Below are positions 7,754 through 15,230 of a DNA stretch of 64,000 bases, in pieces. The notes beneath the pieces are model-generated. The model had not been told where the DNA came from. It did not search any database and saw only the letters and a program-made list of their open reading frames with translations. This stretch comes from Microbacterium testaceum StLB037 (lineage in GTDB: Bacteria; Actinomycetota; Actinomycetes; Actinomycetales; Microbacteriaceae). Where the stretch lies: contig NC_015125.1 of assembly GCF_000202635.1 (NCBI RefSeq), forward strand, positions 2,604,001 to 2,668,000. The letters are read 5' to 3'. Both the position numbers and the translations under genes were made by a program. The number at the start of each line of letters is the position of its first letter. Positions within the stretch are counted from its first letter, which is position 1.

Positions 7754-8602
7754 ATGTCCACGCCGCCCGTCATCGCCGTCACCGGTTCCACCGGAGCCGT
7801 AGGAGGTCGCGTCGCGCGCGACCTGGCCGCCCGCGGCATCCCGCAGCGCCTTCTGGTGCGCGACGCCTCCCGCGCCCCCGTTCTCGAGGGTGCCGAGGTG
7901 CACGTGGCACGGTACTCGGACGCGGATGCCGCCCGCACGGCCCTGCAGGGAGTCGAGACGCTCTTCATGGTCTCGGCCTCCGAGACCGCCGACCGCGTGG
8001 AGCACCACCGCACGTTCGTCGAGGCCGCCGCCGCGGCAGGCGTCCGCTCGATCGTCTACACGTCGTTCCTGGCCGCAGCGCCCGACGCCGTCTTCACGCT
8101 CGGACGCGATCACGCCGCCACCGAGGAGATCATCCGCGCCTCCGGCATGCGCTGGACGTTCCTGCGCGACAACTTCTACATGGACATGATGGAGCTCTTC
8201 GCCGGCGACGACGGCGTCATCCGCGGTCCCGCCGGCGAGGGCCGTTGCTCTCTCGTATCGCGCTCCGACGTCGCCGCCACCGCGGTGTCGGTGCTGCTCG
8301 ACCCGTCCGCCCACGCCGACACCGCGTACGACCTCACCGGTCCCGAGGCGCTGACGATGGCCGAGGTCGCGCAGAAGATCTCGGCCGTCCGCGGCCATCC
8401 CGTCCGCTTCCTCGACGAGACGGTCGACGAGGCCTACGCCTCGCGCGCCGCGTTCGGCGCACCCCGCTGGCAGGTCGACGCGTGGGTGAGCACGTACACA
8501 GCGATCGCGAGCGGCGACCTCGCCGGCGTCTCGGGCGATGTCGAGCGCGTCACGGGCCGGCCGGCCCAGAGCTTCGAGGAGTTCCTGGGCGCGGTCGCGT
8601 GA
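7754..8602 (+). CDS. NmrA/SDR-type NAD(P)-binding protein
   Basis: 282 residues from an ATG preceded by CGGAGG. The N-terminal GSTGAVGGRVARDL is the dinucleotide-binding motif of atypical short-chain dehydrogenases. The absence of a clear Tyr-x-x-x-Lys pair and the FLRDNFYMDMM segment fit the NmrA/quinone oxidoreductase-2 (YtfG-like) group. Such proteins bind NAD(P)H and either reduce quinones or act as redox sensors. A TACGCT box about 30 bases upstream may be its -10 element. It is separated from the sigma operon by 71 bases and from the cysteine leader by 65 bases. Confidence 0.82.
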   Translation: MSTPPVIAVTGSTGAVGGRVARDLAARGIPQRLLVRDASRAPVLEGAEVHVARYSDADAARTALQGVETLFMVSASETADRVEHHRTFVEAAAAAGVRSIVYTSFLAAAPDAVFTLGRDHAATEEIIRASGMRWTFLRDNFYMDMMELFAGDDGVIRGPAGEGRCSLVSRSDVAATAVSVLLDPSAHADTAYDLTGPEALTMAEVAQKISAVRGHPVRFLDETVDEAYASRAAFGAPRWQVDAWVSTYTAIASGDLAGVSGDVERVTGRPAQSFEEFLGAVA

Positions 8603-8655
8603 TCGGGGTCGGGGCCGGGGCTGGCTACGGGGCGCGGGCCCGGGCCGGGGTCGGG

Positions 8656-8661
8656 TATGCT
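8656..8661 (+). promoter_or_regulatory. -10 box for the cysteine leader peptide
   Basis: TATGCT six bases before the GTG of a tiny Cys-codon ORF matches the leaderless-promoter spacing seen repeatedly in this window. Transcription starting here would make the leader peptide the first thing translated on the cysteine synthase mRNA. Confidence 0.5.
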
Positions 8662-8667
8662 GGCCGC

Positions 8668-8694
8668 GTGCTGACCTGTCGCTGTTGTCGCTGA
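8668..8694 (+). CDS. Cys-codon leader peptide upstream of the transsulfuration operon
   Basis: An eight-residue ORF, (M/V)LTCRCCR, starting at GTG and ending at TGA, with three Cys codons in its last five sense codons. It lies 75 bases before the start of the cysteine/cystathionine synthase gene. The transcript probably begins at or beside its first base. Short ORFs with condensed Cys codons upstream of cysteine genes are known in actinobacteria as translational attenuators sensing charged tRNA-Cys. Between leader and gene, GCGCCC (8731-8736) pairs with GGGCGC (8742-8747), a small hairpin just before the ribosome-binding AGGA. The attenuation role is inference from sequence. Confidence 0.6.
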   Translation: MLTCRCCR

Positions 8695-8769
8695 ACGCCT
8701 CCCGCGTTCTTTTCGACGACCCCGTCAGCCGCGCCCGCCTCGGGCGCACCAACCCCTCAGGATGCCATC

Positions 8770-9774
8770 GTGCGTTACGCCCAGAGCGTCGCCGACCTCG
8801 TCGGCAACACCCCTCTCGTCCGCCTCTCCCGTGTGACCGACGGCATCGCCGCCACGGTCCTGGCGAAGATCGAGTACATCAACCCCGGCGGCTCGGCGAA
8901 GGATCGCATCGCCGCCAACATCATCGACGCGGCCGAGCGTGACGGGCACCTGAAGCCCGGCGGTGTGATCGTCGAGCCGACCAGCGGCAACACCGGCGTG
9001 GGCCTCGCGCTCGTCGCGCAGCAGCGCGGCTACCGGTGCGTCTTCGTCGTGCCCGACAAGGTGGCCGAAGACAAGCGGGCAGTGCTTCGCGCCTACGGAG
9101 CCGAGGTCGTGGTGACCCCGACCAACGTGGAGCCCGACGACCCGAACTCGTACTACAGCGTGTCCGACCGGCTCGTCCGTGAGATCCCGGGCGCCTTCAA
9201 GCCCAACCAGTACGCCAACCCCAACGGCCCGCGCAGTCACTACGAGACCACCGGCCCCGAGATCTGGCGCGACACCGACGGGCGACTGACGCACTTCGTC
9301 GCGGGTGTCGGCACGGGCGGCACGATCAGCGGCACCGGGCGGTACCTCCGCGAGGTCGCGGGCTCCGCCGTGCGGATCGTCGGCGTCGACCCCGTCGGCT
9401 CGATCTATTCGGGCGGCGACATCCACGGCTACGACGTGGAGGGCGTCGGCGAGGACTTCTGGCCGCCCGCATTCGACCCGACCGTCGTCGACGCGTACGA
9501 GCGCGTCTCCGACGCCGAGTCGTTCGCGATGACCCGCCGTCTCGCCCGCGAGGAGGGTCTCCTCGTCGGAGGCTCCAGCGGCATGGCCGTCGTCGGTGCC
9601 CTGCGCGTGGCCCGCGATCTCCCCGCCGACGCGGTCATGGTCGTGGTCCTGCCCGATCACGGACGCGGCTATCTCAGCAAGATCTTCGACGACGACTGGA
9701 TGCGCGCGCACGGCTACGACGTCGAGCCCACGGCATCCCTCATCCCCACCCCCTCCGAGGAGCACTCCGCATGA
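8770..9774 (+). CDS. Cystathionine beta-synthase / cysteine synthase-type PLP enzyme
   Basis: 334 residues from GTG. NPGGSAKDR (39-46) carries the PLP Schiff-base Lys44; EPTSGNTG (69-76) binds the substrate carboxylate; GTGGTISG is the phosphate-binding loop. These are the hallmarks of fold-type II beta-replacing enzymes. The overlapping downstream cystathionine gamma-synthase/lyase gene favours cystathionine beta-synthase (serine plus homocysteine) and reverse transsulfuration. Actinobacterial CBS proteins often have C-terminal CBS-domain pairs, which are absent here, so O-acetylserine sulfhydrylase activity is possible. It is controlled by the upstream Cys leader if that element is functional. 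Confidence 0.85.
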   Translation: MRYAQSVADLVGNTPLVRLSRVTDGIAATVLAKIEYINPGGSAKDRIAANIIDAAERDGHLKPGGVIVEPTSGNTGVGLALVAQQRGYRCVFVVPDKVAEDKRAVLRAYGAEVVVTPTNVEPDDPNSYYSVSDRLVREIPGAFKPNQYANPNGPRSHYETTGPEIWRDTDGRLTHFVAGVGTGGTISGTGRYLREVAGSAVRIVGVDPVGSIYSGGDIHGYDVEGVGEDFWPPAFDPTVVDAYERVSDAESFAMTRRLAREEGLLVGGSSGMAVVGALRVARDLPADAVMVVVLPDHGRGYLSKIFDDDWMRAHGYDVEPTASLIPTPSEEHSA

Positions 9775-10931
9775 GCACCCACGACGCCGCCCGCGGCTTC
9801 GACAGCCTCGCCGTCCACGCGGGCCAGGCGCCCGATGAGGCCACCGGCGCGGTCATCCCGCCGATCCACGTCTCGACGACCTACGCGCAGGACGGCATCG
9901 GCGGCCTCCGCGGCGGCTACGAGTACGGCCGGAGCGGCAACCCCACCCGCACGGCGCTCGAGACGCAGATCGCCGCGCTCGAGGGCGGCGTGCGCGCCCT
10001 GTCGTTCGCCTCGGGTCTGGCCGGGGAGGACGCGCTGCTGCGCGCCGCCCTGGTCCCGGGCGACGAGGTGCTTCTCGGTAACGACGTGTACGGCGGCACC
10101 TACCGGTTGCTTGCGCGCGTGCTCGGGCCGTGGGGCGTGAGGTTGCGCGTGGTCGACATGAGCGACCTGGATGCCGTGGCCGCGGCGATTGAGGAGCGCG
10201 CGCCGCGCATGGTCTGGGTGGAGACGCCCAGCAACCCGATGCTGCGCATCACCGACATCGCCGGGCTCGCGCGCCTCGGTCACGCCGCCGGCTCGATCGT
10301 CGTCGTCGACAACACCTTCGCCTCTCCCGCGCTGCAGCGCCCGATCTCGCTCGGCGCCGATGTCGTCGTGCACTCCGCGACGAAGTACCTGGGCGGACAC
10401 AGCGACGTCGTCGGCGGGGCGCTCGCGTTCGCCGACGCCGAACTCGCCGAGAAGACGCAGTTTCTGCAGTTCGCCGCCGGCGCGGTGTCGGGCCCGTTCG
10501 ACGCGTACCTGACCACCCGCGGCATCAAGACGCTCGCGGTGCGCATGCAGCGTCACAGCTCGAACGCGCAGGCGGTCGCCGAGCACCTCGCGTCGCACGA
10601 CCGGGTCGCCCGCGTCTACTACCCCGGACTGCCGCAGCACCCCGGGCACGAGCTGGCCGCGCGCCAGATGTCGGGCTTCGGCGGCATCGTGTCGCTGGAG
10701 CTCGCCGACGGGGCCACGGCCCGCCGCTTCGCGGAGTCGACGCGCCTGTTCACGCTAGCCGAGTCGCTCGGCGGCGTGGAGTCGCTCGTGAACTACCCGG
10801 ATGCCATGACCCACGCGTCCGTCCGCGGCACCGAGCTCGCGGTACCCGACACCATCGTGCGCCTGTCCGTCGGCATCGAGTCGGTCGACGACCTCGTCGC
10901 CGACGTCGACCAGGCGCTGGCTTCGCTCTGA
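9771..10931 (+). CDS. metB: Cystathionine gamma-synthase/gamma-lyase (PLP, Cys/Met metabolism)
   Basis: 386 residues; the ATG overlaps the preceding stop as ATGA, so the two genes are co-translated. EYGRSGNPTRTALE is the substrate and PLP-phosphate loop, and HSATKYLGGHSDV contains the Schiff-base Lys205 of the Cys/Met metabolism PLP family. The length is typical. The family includes cystathionine gamma-synthase, gamma-lyase and homocysteine-forming lyases, which sequence reading cannot separate. Paired with a CBS-like gene, a gamma-lyase or bifunctional role in converting homocysteine to cysteine is plausible. The operon ends here; the downstream gap contains a long hairpin. Confidence 0.87.
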   Translation: MSTHDAARGFDSLAVHAGQAPDEATGAVIPPIHVSTTYAQDGIGGLRGGYEYGRSGNPTRTALETQIAALEGGVRALSFASGLAGEDALLRAALVPGDEVLLGNDVYGGTYRLLARVLGPWGVRLRVVDMSDLDAVAAAIEERAPRMVWVETPSNPMLRITDIAGLARLGHAAGSIVVVDNTFASPALQRPISLGADVVVHSATKYLGGHSDVVGGALAFADAELAEKTQFLQFAAGAVSGPFDAYLTTRGIKTLAVRMQRHSSNAQAVAEHLASHDRVARVYYPGLPQHPGHELAARQMSGFGGIVSLELADGATARRFAESTRLFTLAESLGGVESLVNYPDAMTHASVRGTELAVPDTIVRLSVGIESVDDLVADVDQALASL

Positions 10932-11059
10932 CCGGGAGGCGCGCCGACGCCGCCGCAGCGCCGACGCTGCTACCGCGCCGCCGTAGCGGCGCCGACGCCG
11001 CCACGGTGCCGCCGCGGCTGCGGCGCCGACGCCGTAGCGGCACCGGGTGCGCGGCATCC

Positions 11060-11122
11060 ATAAACGCGATTCGTGCCGAGAAACACGCTGACAGAGCGTT
11101 TCTCGGCACGAACGCCGTTTAT
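11060..11122. repeat. Long hairpin between convergent genes
   Basis: Arms 11060-11084 and 11098-11122 match at 22 of 25 positions, including 15 consecutive pairs (TTCGTGCCGAGAAAC), with a 13-base loop. It lies between metB and the convergent reductase gene, preceded by GCC/GAC-rich low-complexity sequence (about 10940-11050). There is no T tract. It could act as a bidirectional terminator or be a mobile palindrome. Confidence 0.65.
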
Positions 11123-11150
11123 CGGCGCCAGCGCCGTTTGCCGGTGAGAG

Positions 11151-11786
11151 TCAGCGCTCGGCGCGGGCCAGGTTCTGCTCCAGCTCGGCGGCGTTCTGGC
11201 GGACGACGTAGGCCGGCTGGTCGCGCTCGACGCGCCAGCTCTCGCTGAGCGGGCCGATGTTCACGGTGTCGAAGCCGAACTCGTCGTAGATGCGGGTCAC
11301 CAGCGCGACGGCCTCGTCGGAGTCGCTCGAGGTGGCGAGAGCGCGCCGGTTCTCGGTGCCGGCGGGGGCACCGTCGGTGAGGATGTCCGACGCCATGATG
11401 TGGTTGAACGCCTTCGCCACGTGCGACTCGGGCAGGTGCTCCTGCAGCATCTGCGAGGTGGTCGTCTGCTTCTCGTCCAGCTCCGCGATGTGACCGTCGC
11501 GCTCGAAGTAGTAGTTGTTCGTGTCGAGCACGATCTTGCCGACCAGGGGAGCGACCGGGACCGCTTTATACGCCTTGAGGGGGACGGTGACGACGACGAA
11601 GTCGCCGGCTTCCGCGGCATCCTGTGCCGTCGCCGCTCGCGCCTTCTCGCCGACCTCGGCGACGAGGTCGCTGAGGGTCTCCGGCCCGCGGGAGTTCGCG
11701 ATCACCACGTCGTAGCCGTGCTGTGCGAAGCCCTTCGCGAGGGCCGAGCCGATGTGTCCTGCTCCGATGATTCCTACGGTTGTCAT
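11151..11786 (-). CDS. F420-dependent NADP reductase-like oxidoreductase
   Basis: 211 residues; the start is the ATG giving MTTVGIIGAGHIGSALAKGF, with longer in-frame extension rejected because the Rossmann strand begins here. GAGHIGSA is the dinucleotide-binding loop, IANSRGPETL the NADP phosphate-binding segment, and KAFNHIMA a conserved stretch of the NADPH-dependent F420 reductase (NPR)/YqeC-like family. These small proteins transfer hydride between NADP(H) and a deazaflavin or act on other substrates. The gene is monocistronic. An inverted repeat, ATATCT-N9-AGATAT, lies about 70 bases upstream and may be a repressor site. Confidence 0.8.
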   Translation of the reverse strand: MTTVGIIGAGHIGSALAKGFAQHGYDVVIANSRGPETLSDLVAEVGEKARAATAQDAAEAGDFVVVTVPLKAYKAVPVAPLVGKIVLDTNNYYFERDGHIAELDEKQTTTSQMLQEHLPESHVAKAFNHIMASDILTDGAPAGTENRRALATSSDSDEAVALVTRIYDEFGFDTVNIGPLSESWRVERDQPAYVVRQNAAELEQNLARAER

Positions 11787-11854
11787 GCTCGGAGTCAACG
11801 GATCGCCGCGTCTCGACATTCCCCTCCGACGGGTGATTGTCATACGCGGTCTAA

Positions 11855-11875
11855 ATATCTAGCAGTTCGAGATAT
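11855..11875. promoter_or_regulatory. Candidate operator upstream of the F420-type reductase
   Basis: ATATCT (11855-11860) and AGATAT (11870-11875) form an inverted repeat in a locally AT-rich patch, about 70 bases upstream of the leftward reductase start. The size and spacing suit a dimeric winged-helix repressor. No regulator gene is adjacent. Confidence 0.4.
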
Positions 11876-11995
11876 CAGTGTCAACGGGGAGGATTCGTGC
11901 ACGCGCGCCCGTTACCGTCAGTGCTGTCGCACCCTCGCGTGAGTGGTCGCGGGCCGGTGTTCGGGTCACCGTCCTGCTGGACCTGTGAGGGCGAC

Positions 11996-12040
11996 GGCCC
12001 CCGGTGGACGCGGCTTCGGACACCGGGGGCCGCTTTCTTC
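11996..12040 (+). terminator. Orphan terminator-like hairpin upstream of the TauE gene
   Basis: GGCCCCCGGTG (11996-12006) pairs perfectly with CACCGGGGGCC (12021-12031), followed by GCTTTCTTC. It reads as a rightward intrinsic terminator, but no rightward gene precedes it: the neighbour to the left is transcribed away. The 11876-11995 stretch before it holds a smaller hairpin (11955-11971) and no recognisable gene. Together they could be a small RNA or an attenuator leader for the permease. Confidence 0.5.
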
Positions 12041-12093
12041 TCCGGCGCGGTTCCGGGCGGAGAGCGCGGCGCGAAGTGCCAGACTTGTCCTTC

Positions 12094-12891
12094 GTGCACG
12101 CCGACACCCGACCCCCGCGCTCCGTCCGCTTCTTCGCCGTCTGCATCGGCGTCGGCCTCCTCGCGGGGCTGATGTCGGGCTTGTTCGGCGTCGGCGGGGG
12201 AACGGTCATCGTGCCGCTCCTCGTGCTGCTGCTCGGCTTCGACCAGCGCTTCGCCGCCGGCACGTCACTCGCCGCGATCGTGCCGACCGCGACGGTCGGT
12301 GTCATCACGTACGCGGTCGACGGACATGTCGCCTGGATCCCGGCGCTGATCCTCGCCGCCGGGGCCGTCCTCGGTGCGCAGATCGGCACCTGGCTGCTCC
12401 CGAAGCTGTCGCAGACGGCGCTCCGCTGGGCCTTCGTCGCGTTCCTCCTCGCCGTCATCGTGAGCCTGTACTTCGTGATCCCCTCGCGCGACGCCGAGCT
12501 CGTGCTCACCTGGGTCACGGGACCGGGACTCGCCCTGCTCGGCGTGGTCACCGGCATCCTGGCCGGCCTCCTCGGGGTCGGAGGCGGGATCATCGTCGTC
12601 CCGGCGCTGCTGCTGCTGTTCGGCACGAGCGACCTGATCGCCAAGGGCACATCGTTGCTGATGATGATCCCGACCGCGATCTCGGGGACCGTGGGCAACC
12701 TCCGCCGCTCGAACGTCGACCTCACCGCCGCCGCGTGCGTCGGGCTCGCCGCGTGCGCGACGACCGCTCTCGGCGCGCAGATCGCGAAGGCCGTGGATCC
12801 TTTCGTCGCGAACGTGCTCTTCTCGATCTTCCTCGTGTTCATCGCGTCGCAGATCGCGATCAAGGCGGTGCGCGGGCGCCACCAGCGCTGA
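12094..12891 (+). CDS. TauE/SafE-family membrane permease
   Basis: 265 residues from GTG 12094; CAGACT eight bases upstream could be a leaderless -10 box. The protein is almost wholly hydrophobic with two related halves, each opening with the family motif: GLMSGLFGVGGGTVIVPLL and GILAGLLGVGGGIIVVPAL. About eight membrane helices are traceable. TauE/SafE (DUF81) proteins export or import sulfur-containing anions such as sulfite, sulfoacetate or thiosulfate, though many members have unknown substrates. A longer N-terminus in the same frame is possible but is hydrophilic and unlike the family. No operon partner is visible. Confidence 0.85.
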   Translation: MHADTRPPRSVRFFAVCIGVGLLAGLMSGLFGVGGGTVIVPLLVLLLGFDQRFAAGTSLAAIVPTATVGVITYAVDGHVAWIPALILAAGAVLGAQIGTWLLPKLSQTALRWAFVAFLLAVIVSLYFVIPSRDAELVLTWVTGPGLALLGVVTGILAGLLGVGGGIIVVPALLLLFGTSDLIAKGTSLLMMIPTAISGTVGNLRRSNVDLTAAACVGLAACATTALGAQIAKAVDPFVANVLFSIFLVFIASQIAIKAVRGRHQR

Positions 12892-13030
12892 CTCTCGCGC
12901 CGCCGCCCGCCGCCCGCCGCCCGCCGCGGCTGCGCGGTGCGCCGCCCGGCGCGGTCGGCGCCCGAGACCGCACGCCCGAGACCGGAGCCCGCGACCGAAC
13001 CCGGCGCACGGCCCGCCGTAGACTGGTCCG

Positions 13031-13480
13031 GTGCCCGTGAATCCTGAACTGGTCGGTCGTGTCTTCCCGCCGACCGCGCCGTACCTGGTCGGCCGCGAGA
13101 AGGTGCGCGAGTTCGCCCGCGCCGTCTTCGCCGACGCCCCGCAGCACTCCGACCCCGAGGCTGCGCGCGCGCTCGGGTACGCCGACGTCGTCGCTCCTCC
13201 CACGTTCGCCATGGTGGTGCAGGACCTCACGCTCCAGCAGCTGCTCGGCGATCCCGACTCCGGTATCGAGCTCTCCCGGCTCGTGCACGCGGAACAGCGT
13301 TTCCGCTACACGCGCCCGATCGTCGCGGGCGACGAGCTCGTCGCGACGCTCTCGGTCACCGGCATCCGCTCGATGGGCGGTAACGCCATGATCACCAGCG
13401 AAGCCGAGATCGTGGATGCCACCGGCGCCCACGTCGTGACCACGACCAGCATCCTTCTGGCGGGGGAGGCCGGCGCATGA
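13031..13480 (+). CDS. HadA-like MaoC-fold (3R)-hydroxyacyl dehydratase subunit
   Basis: 149 residues from a GTG six bases after a TAGACT -10 box, hence probably leaderless. The N-terminus (MPVNPELVGRVFPPTAPYLV) and ADVVAPPTFAMVV match the HadA/UPF0336 branch of MaoC-like dehydratases, the non-catalytic or substrate-binding partner of HadB in actinobacterial fatty-acid synthase II. The next gene, overlapping by four bases, encodes the catalytic HadB-like subunit. In Corynebacteriales this pair makes mycolic acids; here, next to murB, the product is uncertain and may relate to ordinary acyl-chain metabolism. Confidence 0.82.
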   Translation: MPVNPELVGRVFPPTAPYLVGREKVREFARAVFADAPQHSDPEAARALGYADVVAPPTFAMVVQDLTLQQLLGDPDSGIELSRLVHAEQRFRYTRPIVAGDELVATLSVTGIRSMGGNAMITSEAEIVDATGAHVVTTTSILLAGEAGA

Positions 13481-13881
13481 GCGAGTTCACCGTGGGCGAG
13501 GTCATCGCCGAACGCTCCGTCCACCTGACGCGCGAGTCCCTCGTGCGCTACGCGGGGGCCTCGGGCGACTTCAACCCGATCCATTACCGCGACGACGTCG
13601 CCGCAGCCGTAGGTCTTCCCGGTGTGCTGGCGCACGGCATGCTCACGATGGGTATCGCCGTCGGCACCCTCGCCGACGCGATCGGCGACCCCGGGCGCAT
13701 CGCCGAGTACGGCGTGCGGTTCACCCGTCCGGTGGTCGTGGACCCCGAGACCGGGGCCGACCTGCACGTCAGCGCCAAGGTCGGCGCCGTCGATGACGAG
13801 ACCGCGCGCATCGACCTCACCGTGACCTTCGCCGAGACCACCGTGCTCGGCAAGGCACAGGTGCGCGTGCGGCTGCGCTGA
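13477..13881 (+). CDS. HadB-like MaoC-fold dehydratase, catalytic subunit
   Basis: 134 residues; ATGA overlap with the HadA-like gene indicates coupling. SGDFNPIHYRDDVAAAVG contains the hydratase-2 catalytic Asp and His (D-x4-H), and GVLAHGMLTMG the conserved substrate-loop. It is a single hotdog domain that should pair with the upstream protein to dehydrate or hydrate (3R)-hydroxyacyl thioesters. The stop codon overlaps the murB start (TGATG). The three-gene order hadA-hadB-murB recurs in actinobacteria, as I recall. Confidence 0.85.
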   Translation: MSEFTVGEVIAERSVHLTRESLVRYAGASGDFNPIHYRDDVAAAVGLPGVLAHGMLTMGIAVGTLADAIGDPGRIAEYGVRFTRPVVVDPETGADLHVSAKVGAVDDETARIDLTVTFAETTVLGKAQVRVRLR

Positions 13882-15017
13882 TGCCCGAGGTCGCCCCGAT
13901 CCCGCTGTCGCAGCTGACGACGCTGCGCACCGGCGGCGAGCCCGCGCGTCTCATCGAGGCGCACACGGCCGACGAACTCATCGCGGCGCTCCGCGAGGTC
14001 TGGGCCGAGGGCGACGACTGGTTCGTGCTCGGCGGCGGATCCAATCTCTTCGTCGGCGACGAGCCCTTCGAGGGAACGGTCATCCGTGTCCGCACGGCGG
14101 GAATCGAGGAGCTTCCCGGCTCGCGCCCCGACACCGTTCGCCTCCGCGTGCAGGCCGGTCACGACTGGGACGCCCTCGTCGCCGAGACGGTCGAGCGGGG
14201 CCTTGCCGGGATCGAGGCCATGTCGGGGATCCCCGGCACGGTCGGCGCCGCCCCCGTGCAGAACGTCGGCGCGTACGGGCAAGAGATCGTGCAGACGCTC
14301 GTCGAGGTGGAGCTGATCGACGAGTCGACCGGTGACGTCTCGGTCGTTCCCGCCGCAGACCTCGGTCTGGGCTTCCGCACGTCCGTGCTCAAGCAGCACT
14401 ACGGCTCGATCCCCGATCGCTCCGCCGTCATCCTGTCGGTGACCCTCGAGCTCGAACGGGTCGGTCCGGGGGAGCGCCCGATCGCGGGCGAGCAGCTGCG
14501 CGGAGCCCTGGGTCTGGATGCCGATGACGCCGTGTCTCTGCGCTGGATCCGCGACCACGTCCTCGCCACCCGCGCCCGCAAGGGCATGGTGCTCGACCCC
14601 GAGGACCCCGACACCTGGAGCGCCGGCTCGTTCTTCCAGAACGCGATCGTCAGCGCGGCCTTCGCCCGCACCCTGCCCGAGGCGTGCCCCAAGTGGCCGA
14701 TGGCCCCGATCCTCGACCCGGTGACCGTGATCCCGCTCGCCGCGTTCGACGGCATCCTGCCCCCGCCCCCGGTGGAACGGCACGAGGTCAAGGTGAGCGC
14801 CGCGTGGCTGATCGAGAACGCCGGCCTCCGCCGGGGCTTCCGCTTCCCGCGCTCGCGCGCCGGGCTCTCGACCAAGCACACGCTTGCGCTGACCAACCGC
14901 GGTGAGGCGACCGCGGCCGAGATCGCCGAGCTCGCCCGCTTCGTCCAGAACCGCGTGCACTCGGAGTTCGGCCTGGTCCTGCAGCCCGAGCCGGTCCTGG
15001 TGAACGTCGAGCTGTAG
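13881..15017 (+). CDS. murB: UDP-N-acetylenolpyruvoylglucosamine reductase
   Basis: 378 residues. The N-terminal TTLRTGG and FVLGGGSNLFV bind FAD; GLAGIEAMSGIPGTVGAAPVQ continues the FAD-binding domain; SAGSFFQNAIV holds the catalytic Ser; the C-terminal substrate domain ends with the RGFRFPRSRAGLSTKHTLAL region. MurB reduces the enolpyruvyl ether to UDP-MurNAc in the second step of peptidoglycan precursor synthesis, using NADPH, in the cytosol. Its start overlaps the hadB-like stop, so it is co-translated. The length fits actinobacterial MurB. Confidence 0.93.
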   Translation: MPEVAPIPLSQLTTLRTGGEPARLIEAHTADELIAALREVWAEGDDWFVLGGGSNLFVGDEPFEGTVIRVRTAGIEELPGSRPDTVRLRVQAGHDWDALVAETVERGLAGIEAMSGIPGTVGAAPVQNVGAYGQEIVQTLVEVELIDESTGDVSVVPAADLGLGFRTSVLKQHYGSIPDRSAVILSVTLELERVGPGERPIAGEQLRGALGLDADDAVSLRWIRDHVLATRARKGMVLDPEDPDTWSAGSFFQNAIVSAAFARTLPEACPKWPMAPILDPVTVIPLAAFDGILPPPPVERHEVKVSAAWLIENAGLRRGFRFPRSRAGLSTKHTLALTNRGEATAAEIAELARFVQNRVHSEFGLVLQPEPVLVNVEL

Positions 15018-15053
15018 GCGCCCAAGCCGGGGCAATGCAGGACCCTGGGGGGA

Positions 15054-15183
15054 AGGACCCTGAGCTCGTCGAAGGGTTCGGTGGCTTCGACGTGCTCAGC
15101 CACCTCCGCCGTCGCCCTCGGGGGAGGACCCTGAGCCCGTCGAAGGGTCCGGTGGTTTCGACGAGCTCAGCCACCTCCGCCGT
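15054..15183. repeat. Two tandem copies of a 59-bp palindromic repeat
   Basis: Copies at 15054-15112 and 15125-15183 differ at few positions, with a 71-base period. Each contains CTGAGCYCGTCGAAGGG and a partly complementary TTCGACGWGCTCAGCCACC, so each can fold into a hairpin. A degenerate third piece (GCGACGAGCTCAG) follows at about 15200. It lies between murB and the convergent aminotransferase, the typical setting of REP-like elements. Confidence 0.75.
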
Positions 15184-15230
15184 GGGCGAAGTCTGATGGC
15201 TGCGACGAGCTCAGAGCCCGTCGACGTGAC

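Noticed and set aside
10940..11050. GCC/GAC-rich stretch considered as a small coding gene
   Set aside because: Low-complexity trinucleotide sequence open in several frames, with no start signal or family resemblance.
11955..11971. A tRNA T-arm-like hairpin (CGGTG, loop TTCGGGT, CACCG)
   Set aside because: No matching acceptor stem, D-arm or anticodon arm could be built from the flanking sequence, and the loop lacks the conserved A58.
11897..12172. A Cys-containing open frame upstream of the TauE gene, considered as a second cysteine leader
   Set aside because: The Cys codons are scattered, the frame runs through the terminator hairpin and into the permease start, and no promoter spacing supports its start.
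15054..15230. Possible CRISPR-like array
   Set aside because: Only two full copies, each palindromic and 59 bases long, with a 12-base gap and no spacers of normal size or cas genes.
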